Assembly: GCA_030037755.1 (NCBI GenBank)
Contig: JASHQD010000424.1
Location: 1 to 32,897, forward strand
Length of the DNA stretch: 32,897 nt
Source: Terriglobia bacterium
GTDB lineage: Bacteria; Acidobacteriota; Terriglobia; UBA7540
Direction of reading: 5' to 3'
Shown: positions 16,212 through 23,875 of the stretch, in pieces
How the letters are laid out: every line of letters begins with the position of its first letter
How positions within the stretch are numbered: the stretch's first letter is position 1
Program-made: the position numbers and the translations under genes
The notes under the pieces: model-generated
What the model saw: the letters and a program-made list of their open reading frames with translations, nothing else
Told to the model about the DNA's origin: nothing
Database searches by the model: none

Positions 16212-17054
16212 TTACGCCGTCGCTGCTGCCGTTGCACCTTTCAAAAACGCCAGCAATTCGTCGTTGATCCGGTCCTTATGGGTCGAGCACATGCCGTGCG
16301 GGGCGCCCGGAATGACTCTCAGCGTGGCACCCTTGACGAGCTTGGCCGACAGCAGGGCCGAGTCAGCGATAGGCACGATCTGATCGTCGTCGCCGTGCAG
16401 GATCAGCGTCGGCACGTCGAATTTCTTGAGGTCCTCGGTCTGATCCGTCTCGGAGAATGCCTTGACGCAGTCGTAGGCCGCCTTCAGACCGCACATCATG
16501 CCCTGCAGCCAGAATGAGTCGCGCAACCCTTGCGACACTTTGGAGCCAGGCCGGTTGGCTCCATAGAACGGCGCGCTGAGATCCTTGAAGAACTGCGACC
16601 GGTCGGCGAGTACCGCAGCGCGGATCTGGTCGAACGCCTCGATGGGCGTGCCGCCGGGATTTGCCGCAGTCTTCAGCATCAGCGGCGGCACCGCCCCGAT
16701 CAGCACCGCCTTGGCGACCCGCTTCGTGCCGTAGCGGCCGATGTAACGCGCGACTTCCCCGCCCCCGGTCGAGTGGCCGATGTGAATCGCGTCCTTCAGG
16801 TCGAGCGCCTCGACCAACCCGGCGAGATCGTCGGCGTACGTGTCCATGTCGTTGCCGTTCCACGGTTGCGATGAGCGGCCGTGGCCGCGGCGGTCGTGCG
16901 CGATGCAGCGGAATCCGTGCTCGCCCAGAAACAGCATCTGGTCCTCGAACGCGTCCCCGCTCAGGGGCCAGCCGTGGCTGAAAACCACGGGTTGCCCATT
17001 GCCCCAATCTTTGTAGTAAATGGTCGTCCCGTCTTTGGTCGTAATCGTTGACAT
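16212..17054 (-). CDS. Alpha/beta hydrolase (chloroperoxidase/arylesterase-like)
   Basis: A 280-residue soluble hydrolase of the non-haem chloroperoxidase/arylesterase group. The nucleophile is Ser95 in GHSTGG, the acid is among Asp222-224 in [10 protein letters not shown] and the base is His253 in PGAPHGM. The oxyanion segment is [12 protein letters not shown]. The N-terminal [18 protein letters not shown] is typical. No signal peptide, so cytoplasmic. ATG at 17054 has GGGAGAA eight bases upstream. Substrate is undetermined; relatives hydrolyse esters and show perhydrolase activity in vitro. Confidence 0.92.
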   Translation of the reverse strand: MSTITTKDGTTIYYKDWGNGQPVVFSHGWPLSGDAFEDQMLFLGEHGFRCIAHDRRGHGRSSQPWNGNDMDTYADDLAGLVEALDLKDAIHIGHSTGGGEVARYIGRYGTKRVAKAVLIGAVPPLMLKTAANPGGTPIEAFDQIRAAVLADRSQFFKDLSAPFYGANRPGSKVSQGLRDSFWLQGMMCGLKAAYDCVKAFSETDQTEDLKKFDVPTLILHGDDDQIVPIADSALLSAKLVKGATLRVIPGAPHGMCSTHKDRINDELLAFLKGATAAATA

Positions 17055-17123
17055 CGAGCGTTCTCCCTTTCTACTGATTTTGAAACTTCGATCTTCCTGA
17101 CCTTACTGCCAGGGCCCGGATGG

Positions 17124-18509
17124 TCAGGGGAGCCATGCAGGAGCCAGGTCCAGCAGGAAGTTCGTGCGTTTTGCCATTGCGTCGTCCGGGATGTGTTCTT
17201 CCGCCAGGGCACTCCCGGAAAAACGCAGATAGCGACCCGCTTTGGCGGCGGCTTCGACCTGCACAAACTCGACAGATTGCAGAGCCGCAGGAATTCGCGC
17301 TCCGAACCAGTGAGGATCATCACGTTGCACCCATGTCACGAGGGCCAGTACCGAACCCGGCGAATACCTCGTTGGGCCGGAGGCGCTGCCGCGTGCATCG
17401 ACACTGTGCATGGCCGCGTCATTCCCATAAAGTGCCGACATCGATTGTGTCTGCGGATCGACAAACATGGTAACGGCATTCCAATCGAGTGGCTGAAAAG
17501 GCAGGCCGCCTGGCAGAGCCGCTTGAGTGTCAACCACCTCTTCTCCAGGCACCTGGGCCGACGTCATGGGCAACGTGTACACGTAATCGTTGCCTCGCAC
17601 CGGCATGTGACAACTCGTACACTCATCTACGAATCGGGCATCCCTGCCATAGGGTTTCAGATCTTCGCCGCGCCAGCGGCCCCAATCCCAGCCATCGGTA
17701 TTCTTGTACTGTCGGGCACCCTTCACCATCAATTCCACCTGCAGAAACCTGGCGGGATATATAAGTCCGTCGGGACCACGCTCCTGCTGCCATGCAATCT
17801 TGGCGAGGCGCGCCCCATCAGGCCACGGCGAAATGTGCCCCGACCGCGCGGCCCTTACCGCGATCTCATTGCCCACCACAAACCGGAATGTGTTGTTGTC
17901 TCCACGATCCGTGAAGCTCATCGGCTTCCAGTTCTTAAAGCTCGGATCGAACGGAAAGCCATTGAACTCCGGCTGGACCGCCGCCAAAGATACAGCAGGT
18001 TGGTTGTTACCAACGCTGCCCGCGGTCGGTAGATGTTTCGCGGATTGGGCATCTGTAGACACGCCGACGGCCTGATTTGGCACGGAAGCCCAGGGCGCAA
18101 GGTATGACTTCAGTGTGGCCAACTCCTCCGGCGTCACCTTTGCCTCGGGGTGCAGCGCCAGAAACCTCGGCAACGGCATTGCTCCGAGCTGGACCATATT
18201 GACGCCCTCATAAAGGGTCGCCTTCTGCGTAGCCAGCGGCTTTGAGCCCAATGTCGAGAAATTCAGATGCTCGCGCGCGGTCAAAATGTCGCGCCGTACC
18301 AGCCAATAGCCGGGAACGATCTGGTCGAACCAGGCCAGCCGGCGCTCGTCTGAGTGGCAGCTATAGCAGTCCTTCTCAAGAATATCCCTGACCTGCGCTG
18401 GCGCACCTATCTCAGCAGCCGCAGATTTGGCGGGTATGCCGGGACGCACAAGTTGCAAAAGAGCGGCCGCAACCGCCGCCCCAATCGCCAACTTGCCGTA
18501 AATCTTCAC
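17124..18509 (-). CDS. Exported dihaem cytochrome with haem-binding and P460-like domains
   Basis: A 461-residue exported protein. The signal or anchor helix is KIYGKLAIGAAVAAALL. The first c-type haem site is CYSCH (48-52), in a haem-binding domain together with SDERRLAWFDQIVPGYWLVRRD. The second half resembles cytochrome P460-type proteins (NWKPMSFTDRGDNNTFRFVVGNEIAVRA) and contains a second haem site CTSCH (297-301). The GTG at 18509 has AGGAAAGGA seven bases upstream; a longer frame to 18581 has no support. It probably carries electrons or detoxifies small molecules in the periplasm. The exact reaction is unknown. It follows the aldolase gene by about 85 bases. Confidence 0.85.
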   Translation of the reverse strand: MKIYGKLAIGAAVAAALLQLVRPGIPAKSAAAEIGAPAQVRDILEKDCYSCHSDERRLAWFDQIVPGYWLVRRDILTAREHLNFSTLGSKPLATQKATLYEGVNMVQLGAMPLPRFLALHPEAKVTPEELATLKSYLAPWASVPNQAVGVSTDAQSAKHLPTAGSVGNNQPAVSLAAVQPEFNGFPFDPSFKNWKPMSFTDRGDNNTFRFVVGNEIAVRAARSGHISPWPDGARLAKIAWQQERGPDGLIYPARFLQVELMVKGARQYKNTDGWDWGRWRGEDLKPYGRDARFVDECTSCHMPVRGNDYVYTLPMTSAQVPGEEVVDTQAALPGGLPFQPLDWNAVTMFVDPQTQSMSALYGNDAAMHSVDARGSASGPTRYSPGSVLALVTWVQRDDPHWFGARIPAALQSVEFVQVEAAAKAGRYLRFSGSALAEEHIPDDAMAKRTNFLLDLAPAWLP

Positions 18510-18591
18510 GTTTGTCCTTTCCTGGGCCGGCGGGACGCTTTTCCTCGTCCCATAAGCCCTGACCTTTGACGGCGACGGCACGAAGCCGCAA

Positions 18592-18624
18592 AGATCAGGC
18601 GTGAGCCCCCACGGTTTGCTTTCC
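18592..18624. repeat. Direct repeat copy 1 over the aldolase 3' end
   Basis: Starts AGATCAGGCGTGAGCCCCC and matches 19722-19754 with one substitution and one indel in the first 22 bases, plus a looser match after. It encodes the C-terminal Gly-Ala-His-Ala tail and the stop of the aldolase gene. Confidence 0.6.
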
Positions 18625-19476
18625 GCTAAACAGCTCCAGTCTCGCGCTCACAACCTGCTTCATGTCCTTGACTGCGCCTGGTAGCAGCTTGTAGGGAACA
18701 ACCTGATCCGGATCGCTCGCAAAGGCGGCTTCCAAGCCGCGGCGCCAGGCAATACGCAATTCGGTGTTGATATGTACTTCAGTCATGCCCGCCTGGATGG
18801 CCCGTCGAAAGTCCTCATCGTTAGTTCCTGAACCACCGTGCAGCGTCATAAAGAGCCCGGTGGCCTTGGCGATTTCCGCAATCCGGCCGATGTCGAGGTG
18901 TTTCTGTGTCTGACCCTCAACCATGCTGCGCGACTCGCCATGCGTGTTTCCCACCGCCGGCGCCAGGACATCGATACCGGTTGCGGAGACAAACTCCTTC
19001 GCCTCTTCGGGGGTGGTCAGCTTCAAGCCCTGTGGCAGGTCATGAATCTCAGAACCGGTTCCAATGTCACCGATCTCTCCCTCGACCAGTATCGAAGGGC
19101 TAATGGCCTTTACAGCTTGAACGGCTGCTTTCGTTTCCGCCACGTTCTGAGCGAAGGGTAGTGCCGAGCGGTCAAACACAATTGAGTCAAAGCCCGCTCT
19201 GGCCGCCTCCTCAGCGCTGGCAAGCGAGTGTGTGTGGTCTGCATTGAGAAAAATCGGGTAGTCATATTCGTCGCGAAGAGATCTCACTGCAGCAGAGGCC
19301 AACCGAACCCCCATAAAGGCGCGCTCACCCTCGGAAAGCCCCACAACTACCGGGAGTTGCAACTCACGGGCTGATTCGAACACTGCCTTCAACCCGGTCA
19401 GGTCTGAAATGTTGAAGTGACCGATGGCAACTTTATTCTGTTTCGCCTCGCCAAGTACTTCGCGGAGGGATTTCAT
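18595..19476 (-). CDS. Class II fructose/tagatose-bisphosphate aldolase
   Basis: A 293-residue zinc-dependent aldolase of central sugar metabolism that cleaves a ketose bisphosphate to two triose phosphates. The zinc and catalytic region is FLNADHTHS (Asp and His), followed by the ligand regions EGEIGDIG and VGNTHGES and the phosphate loop LHGGSGTND. HINTELRIAWRRG is the conserved C-terminal phosphate site. Length is typical of the GatY/KbaY/FbaA group; fructose versus tagatose specificity cannot be called. The ATG has GGAG six bases upstream. It sits among stress genes and may be a second copy to a housekeeping enzyme elsewhere. Its last four residues (GAHA) match those of the unrelated hydrolase encoded upstream. 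Confidence 0.88.
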   Translation of the reverse strand: MKSLREVLGEAKQNKVAIGHFNISDLTGLKAVFESARELQLPVVVGLSEGERAFMGVRLASAAVRSLRDEYDYPIFLNADHTHSLASAEEAARAGFDSIVFDRSALPFAQNVAETKAAVQAVKAISPSILVEGEIGDIGTGSEIHDLPQGLKLTTPEEAKEFVSATGIDVLAPAVGNTHGESRSMVEGQTQKHLDIGRIAEIAKATGLFMTLHGGSGTNDEDFRRAIQAGMTEVHINTELRIAWRRGLEAAFASDPDQVVPYKLLPGAVKDMKQVVSARLELFSGKQTVGAHA

Positions 19477-19721
19477 GAGATCTCCTTTATGGCTTGTTTG
19501 TCCCTACGTTGATGCCGCCGCGATCCTAAACGGACTCGCAGCTGACGAGTTGTTCCGCCGCCCGTGCATGTCCGGGTCGCGCCATGGGGGTTGCATTGGT
19601 CATCTTGTGTAGGAACAGGCGCCCGGCCAACCCCAAACGACCTTGTCGACCGCCGAGTTTTCCGGGCACCTGACCGTTCTAGCCATTCCTGCGGCAAATC
19701 AATACCGGAGTGGGTTGCGGC

Positions 19722-19754
19722 AGATCATGCGTGAGCCCCACGAGACTGCCTTCC
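19722..19754. repeat. Direct repeat copy 2 over the hydrolase 3' end
   Basis: Starts AGATCATGCGTGAGCCCC and is the partner of 18592-18624. It encodes the Gly-Ala-His-Ala tail and the stop of the hydrolase gene. The two copies are 1,130 bases apart and enclose the aldolase gene. Confidence 0.6.
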
Positions 19755-20468
19755 CTTCGGTAAATCGCCGTTTGCGGCCCGCTCGATGAGATCGGCAACG
19801 GCCTCCGGCTGAGAAACGTACACAGCGTGACTCCCCTTCACCTCGACCACCTCGGAGCCGGCACGCTTAGCCATCGATCGTTGTGCGTCGGGGGGGATCA
19901 TCCTGTCTTCCGTAGAAACCAGGTACCAACTGGGTTTCGACCTCCAGGCTGGCTCTGTCACTGCTCCCGCCAGCGCCCGGACACCCCATGGAACCTGGGA
20001 GTCCGCCATGAAGGTGGCGGTTTCGGGCCTGACATCGGCGGCAAAGGAGGCCGCGAACTTCGAGCGGTCCAGGAAAAGAAACCCGTCCTGCGGCGGCAGG
20101 ATCGGCGGTACCGGCGCGCCTGCCGGCGAATTCTGAATCAGTGATTGCACTGATTCGTCCTTGTCAGGCGCGAACGCCGCAATATACACGAGGGCTGCCA
20201 CCTTTGGGTTGTTGCCGGCTTCGGTGATCACGGCTCCTCCGTAGGAATGGCCGACCAGAATAACCGGGCCATCCTGCGCCGCGATGGTTCGTTCGGTTAC
20301 CGCCACGTCGTCCTCAAGTGAGATCGTGGGATTCTGAACGATCGCAACGTTGTAGCCCCTGTTCCTGAGCCTGTCGTAAACGCCCTGCCATCCCGAGCCG
20401 TCCACGAAACCACCGTGGACCAGCACGATGTTCCTCGTACCCTCACCATTGTTTCTTTCGTCAGTCAA
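19725..20468 (-). CDS. Alpha/beta hydrolase (EstC/salicylate-esterase-like)
   Basis: A 247-residue small alpha/beta hydrolase related to EstC and plant methyl-salicylate esterases. It shows NIVLVHGGFVDGSGWQGVYD (oxyanion hole), nucleophile Ser75 in GHSYGG, the acid Asp in STEDRMIPP, and His in KGSHAVYVSQP. It has no signal peptide. The start is a TTG at 20468 with AGGAG about seven bases before it; no ATG in frame is better placed. Such enzymes hydrolyse small esters; natural substrate unknown. The C-terminal tail RQSRGAHA ends inside a direct repeat shared with the aldolase gene. Confidence 0.88.
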   Translation of the reverse strand: MTDERNNGEGTRNIVLVHGGFVDGSGWQGVYDRLRNRGYNVAIVQNPTISLEDDVAVTERTIAAQDGPVILVGHSYGGAVITEAGNNPKVAALVYIAAFAPDKDESVQSLIQNSPAGAPVPPILPPQDGFLFLDRSKFAASFAADVRPETATFMADSQVPWGVRALAGAVTEPAWRSKPSWYLVSTEDRMIPPDAQRSMAKRAGSEVVEVKGSHAVYVSQPEAVADLIERAANGDLPKGRQSRGAHA

Positions 20469-20591
20469 CTCTTCGCTCCTTTTTGTTGAGAGATATCCAG
20501 CTACTTTCGCAACTGCGATGAAGCCGCATTGATTTTCGAATTTAAGAAAGCTTGGCCGCTTCGTTCCTGCTTCCTTCTTGTTCGTTGCTAC

Positions 20592-21107
20592 TTAACGATC
20601 GCGCGCCGTTTCCGACAGGAACCACGTGCGTCGTTCGGTCTGATCGATCCAGACCTCGATGAGGCTTGCGGTCGCCACGTCGTCGTACTTGTCGCAGAGT
20701 TCGTGCGTGGCCCGCAGATACTGCGTGAGCGCCCGATTGTCGTCACAAACTTCCGCCAGCATCTGCCGGGGTGCGATCGCGTCGGCGTTGTTGTCCCCCA
20801 GGCGCTGGTGCTTTGAGATGTCGCTGATCGAGTGGAGCGTGGTTCCGCCGAGCTTGCGGGCACGCTCCGCGATGTCGTCGGTCATGGCGAAGATCTGTTC
20901 GGCGTGTTCGTCGAGCAGCAAGTGGTAGTCACGGAAGTGCGGTCCGCTCATGTGCCAGTGGAAGTTTTTCGTCTTCAGATACAGCGCAAAGACGTCCGCA
21001 AGCAGCGGGCGCAGAGCATCGCATATCTCCGTCACGCCCTCGGGGCTGAGACCTTCCGCCTTGGGGGTGCTTTTCGCCATCCGCGCCGCAGTGCTGTCTT
21101 TTGCCAT
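20592..21107 (-). CDS. dps: Dps-family DNA-binding ferritin-like protein
   Basis: A 171-residue Dps protein that forms dodecamers, oxidises and stores iron, and shields DNA in starvation and oxidative stress. The ferroxidase ligands are visible: KNFHWHMSGPHF (His50), YHLLLDEH (His62), and TDDIAE (Asp77, Glu81). A Lys/Arg-containing N-tail (MAKDSTAARMAKSTPK) could bind DNA. The ATG at 21107 is chosen because AGGAG precedes it by eight bases; the longer frame to 21203 overlaps the sigma-factor gene. It starts 55 bases after the ECF sigma gene stop, so it is a likely member of its operon or regulon. Confidence 0.94.
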   Translation of the reverse strand: MAKDSTAARMAKSTPKAEGLSPEGVTEICDALRPLLADVFALYLKTKNFHWHMSGPHFRDYHLLLDEHAEQIFAMTDDIAERARKLGGTTLHSISDISKHQRLGDNNADAIAPRQMLAEVCDDNRALTQYLRATHELCDKYDDVATASLIEVWIDQTERRTWFLSETARDR

Positions 21108-21162
21108 TGGTCTCACTCCTTGTATTGTCGATTCCTTCTGATCTTCAGTGGATCGGGTTTGA

Positions 21163-21762
21163 TCAGGCTCCGGGGCCGGCCAGAACGGCCTTGCGAAGGC
21201 CAAGGCGCCCCCGATAGAGCTGCGATTTGAGGGTTCCCGCCGGCACGCTCAACGCCTCAGCCGCTTCCCGGGTGGTCATCCCTTGAATGTCACGGAGCCA
21301 CACCGCTCGCTGGTGAGCTGCCGGCAGCGCCTGGAGTCGTTGACTGAAGATGCGAAAGCGCTGTTTGCGGGCGTAGGTTTCTTCCGGGTTGGGCCGCGGA
21401 TCGGGAATCCGGTAGGCCAGAGGCTGCTCGTTCTGATCGGATTCCTGGTCAATCGAAACGGCCACCCGCACGCGGGCGGCGCGAAGCCGCATCAGGGCCG
21501 CGTTGACAACGATCCTGGTCAGCCACGTGGACAATTGAGATCGGCCTTTGAAACCGCTGAGATTACGAAAGGCGGCCAGCATGGCGTCCTGCAGCGCGTC
21601 CTCGGCGTCGGCATGATTCCCGAGCAGGCGCAAGGCCGTGGTGTGAAGCACGGTCCTGTAACGACAGAAAACATCGCTCAATGCCTCGCGACCGTCTTCG
21701 ACGGCCAGGCGCGGCCGGACGCACGACTGCCGTGTCGATTGGTGTTTTGCTCTGGGTTGCAA
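21163..21762 (-). CDS. ECF-type RNA polymerase sigma factor
   Basis: A 199-residue sigma factor with only regions 2 and 4. Region 2 is ALRLLGNHADAEDALQDAML and STWLTRIVVNAALMRLRA. Region 4 is LPAAHQRAVWLRDIQGMTTR followed by the HTH EAAEALSVPAGTLKSQLYRG. The TTG at 21762 is preferred because AGGGAGG lies five bases upstream; the ATG at 21813 would lie ahead of that site. The N-terminal 30 residues are Arg/Gln-rich and unmatched. No anti-sigma gene is adjacent, which is unusual for the ECF class. Dps is the next gene, suggesting a stress regulon. Autoregulation is plausible but no promoter was identified. Confidence 0.92.
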   Translation of the reverse strand: MQPRAKHQSTRQSCVRPRLAVEDGREALSDVFCRYRTVLHTTALRLLGNHADAEDALQDAMLAAFRNLSGFKGRSQLSTWLTRIVVNAALMRLRAARVRVAVSIDQESDQNEQPLAYRIPDPRPNPEETYARKQRFRIFSQRLQALPAAHQRAVWLRDIQGMTTREAAEALSVPAGTLKSQLYRGRLGLRKAVLAGPGA

Positions 21763-22072
21763 GACCACCTCCCTTTCTCGTGCGGTAGCTACCACCAAAC
21801 ACCCGCGATGCACTCATCGCGCCAATCGACCGACAAACCTCCGGCCCTGCCTAAGTTGCTGACGCGTAAATGCCGGATGACACCGGATTCTGGTATGCGC
21901 TGGCTCCGACGGCCTCGGCGCATGCCGGTGAGTTGGCGGAATGCCAATAGGTTGGCACCCCGGCGGTGCCATCACGAGAGCGGCTAGACTGGTCCCATGA
22001 GTGAATGCTGAAGCGCGATCAGACGGCCCGACTGGGGCGGGAACGGCTTCGGGCATGCGAACTGCTTGCCTG
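21763..22072. other. Intergenic region between porin and sigma genes
   Basis: 310 bases with no convincing gene. It holds a short hairpin GGCACC-CCGGC-GGTGCC (21954-21970), which could end porin transcription, although it has no U-run. The sigma-gene promoter should lie here; I do not recognise it. The rest shows nothing I can name. Confidence 0.4.
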
Positions 22073-23500
22073 TTAGAAATCGATGTGCAGCCGCACCGAT
22101 GGCACCGTCACCGGTCCGCGATCCCGGTTGTAGCCGGGATCCGTGATCTGCTGCAGATCGACAGCTCCGAATAGCCCGCGCCAGAGATGCGCGGTGTAGT
22201 AGGTCTCGAAGATCCTCTCCGTTCCGTAATTGAGCGCGCCGTCGCCCAGAATGAAGCCGAGCCCGCCAAGGGCGAGGTATTCGCGGTGATCGCCGGAAAT
22301 TCCGTTGACCACGTAAGCTGCGCCGATCTTGTCCGAGCGGCGATGCCAGGCGTAACCCTCAAGGTCAAGCCCGGCCGAGGCAGTTCGCTCCACTTCGGTA
22401 TACGCGAACGACTCGTTCCGGCCGTCGTTCCAGCCCAGGCGCATGAACGCTTCGAAGTGGCGCGGCAGCGCCTGGTCCAGGTTGAACCCAAAACCGTATT
22501 TCACGCGACCCTGCCTGCGGACGGCAATAATATCTGGAACCGTTACCAGGCCCTCGCGGTACTCATCGATGGCATCGCGATACTTCCCCATATCCGCGTG
22601 ATTCATGTAGGAAAGCAGGCGCAGGACCGTGGGATTGCGCCGGAACAACGCGGGATGGTACTCGAATTCGAGATTATCGCCGCGCGCCCGGAAAAAATCC
22701 GCATCCAGGAAGCTTCCGTTCGCCGTTTTGGGCATCAGGGCGCTGCCCCACCGGACAGCCCAGGCCGGCGTGATGTACTGCACGATGACGCCGTCGGTAT
22801 AGCCGCGGGTGTTGGCCGCATAGTCCCACGCGCCGTTCTGATCGTCGGTCCAGTTCATGAATTGCAGGTGGCTGTCGGAGCCGACGTCGTTCAAGTCAAA
22901 GAAGTCGGCCATGCTGAACTTGCCGGCGATGATTTCGATCCGCCGGGCGGGCTGCGAGGTGTCGAGATCGAGCCAGCCGCGCTCTGTCTCGACGGTATCG
23001 CTCCCGAGAGGGATGGTATAGCGAACCAGGCCACGTGCCAGGTAGGGTCCTTTGCCGAGGGTCGGGATGCGCACCACGTCGAGGTCTGTAAATCCAGCGA
23101 TGCCGACAGATCCGCTCATGCCATGCCCTCCGGCTTGCTCGACGTCAACCAGGACCTGGAGTCGCGAACTGACCTCATAACCGGTGTAGACGCTGACAAC
23201 ATCGGAGACGTCGAACTCGGGCATGTTCTGGAGGCTGTTCGATCCGCTGTATTCGGCCGGAAAAGCCCCATGTCCCTGGCCAATGACGTTTACCTGCCCT
23301 GAAACCCACCACCGTGTTGTGGACGGATGATCGAACATGGTCAGCTCGGGCGCATCGTCGGATTGATCGGTGGCAGGCGCGGCGTCCTGCGCTGCAGCAG
23401 CTGGAATCAGGCATACTGCGAGAAGGAGAGCCGGCCAGCGCTTCGCGAGCGAGCGAAGCGCCGCACGCGCGAACACCGATACGAGGAGCCGGAACACCAT
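22073..23500 (-). CDS. OprB-like carbohydrate porin
   Basis: A 475-residue outer-membrane beta-barrel with a signal peptide (WPALLLAVCLIPAAAAQ, cut near AAA-Q). The body alternates short amphipathic strands with Asp/Gly-rich turns, with aromatic residues at strand ends, and ends in HIDF with a terminal Phe, the outer-membrane sorting signal. Motifs such as WVSGQVNVIGQGHGAFPAEY and AGKFSMADFFDLNDVGSDS match the carbohydrate-selective porin OprB family. It probably admits sugars. The ATG at 23500 has only a weak ribosome site, so the start may be a little downstream. It is divergent from the FG-GAP gene. Confidence 0.85.
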   Translation of the reverse strand: MVFRLLVSVFARAALRSLAKRWPALLLAVCLIPAAAAQDAAPATDQSDDAPELTMFDHPSTTRWWVSGQVNVIGQGHGAFPAEYSGSNSLQNMPEFDVSDVVSVYTGYEVSSRLQVLVDVEQAGGHGMSGSVGIAGFTDLDVVRIPTLGKGPYLARGLVRYTIPLGSDTVETERGWLDLDTSQPARRIEIIAGKFSMADFFDLNDVGSDSHLQFMNWTDDQNGAWDYAANTRGYTDGVIVQYITPAWAVRWGSALMPKTANGSFLDADFFRARGDNLEFEYHPALFRRNPTVLRLLSYMNHADMGKYRDAIDEYREGLVTVPDIIAVRRQGRVKYGFGFNLDQALPRHFEAFMRLGWNDGRNESFAYTEVERTASAGLDLEGYAWHRRSDKIGAAYVVNGISGDHREYLALGGLGFILGDGALNYGTERIFETYYTAHLWRGLFGAVDLQQITDPGYNRDRGPVTVPSVRLHIDF

Positions 23501-23875
23501 AAGTCCAATCTAGCACTCCAATTGGGCAGGTCTTCGTTACAAGATGGTGAGGAGCTCTGGGAGATCTATGCCTGGCGGATGTCCCAGGCGGCTCGGTTAA
23601 CCCGGGGGTGAAGTATCCGACTTACGCAAGTACCATACCATACTATACAGTGGTAATCCACGCGTCGTTACTTGACACGCTATCGGTAAGGACTGACAAT
23701 TCAAGGACGCGTCCGTCGACCGGGGAGTTTATCTTCCTGGACTATTTGGCTTTAGATGGCTCGTTGGTAAGCATTCTGAAGGGGGAGACAGCGACTTGTT
23801 CAGGCCTGACGCGCGCCAAACTTGACCTTAATTCCCTTGACGGAAATAGACAATGCCTGGCAGGAGGCGGTGAAC
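23501..23875. other. Divergent intergenic region, porin / FG-GAP protein
   Basis: 375 bases, AT-richer than its surroundings, and the likely site of both divergent promoters. It contains direct TACCA repeats with an inverted TGGTA (23631-23655) and the promoter-like pair listed separately. Small open frames here (such as 23608-23913) have no ribosome site or domain and run into the next gene. Confidence 0.45.
23672..23700 (+). promoter_or_regulatory. Candidate housekeeping promoter for the FG-GAP gene
   Basis: TTGACA (23672-23677) is a perfect -35 box; GACAAT (23695-23700) is a fair -10 after a 17-base spacer. A palindromic TACCA-N10-TGGTA lies 17 bases upstream (23636-23655) and could be an operator. 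The gene start is about 175 bases further on, so the leader would be long. Motif match only. Confidence 0.35.

Noticed and set aside
21953-21970. Sigma-54 promoter (TGGCAC start)
   Set aside because: The -12 TTGC element is missing at the required spacing, and the sequence is better explained as a small hairpin.
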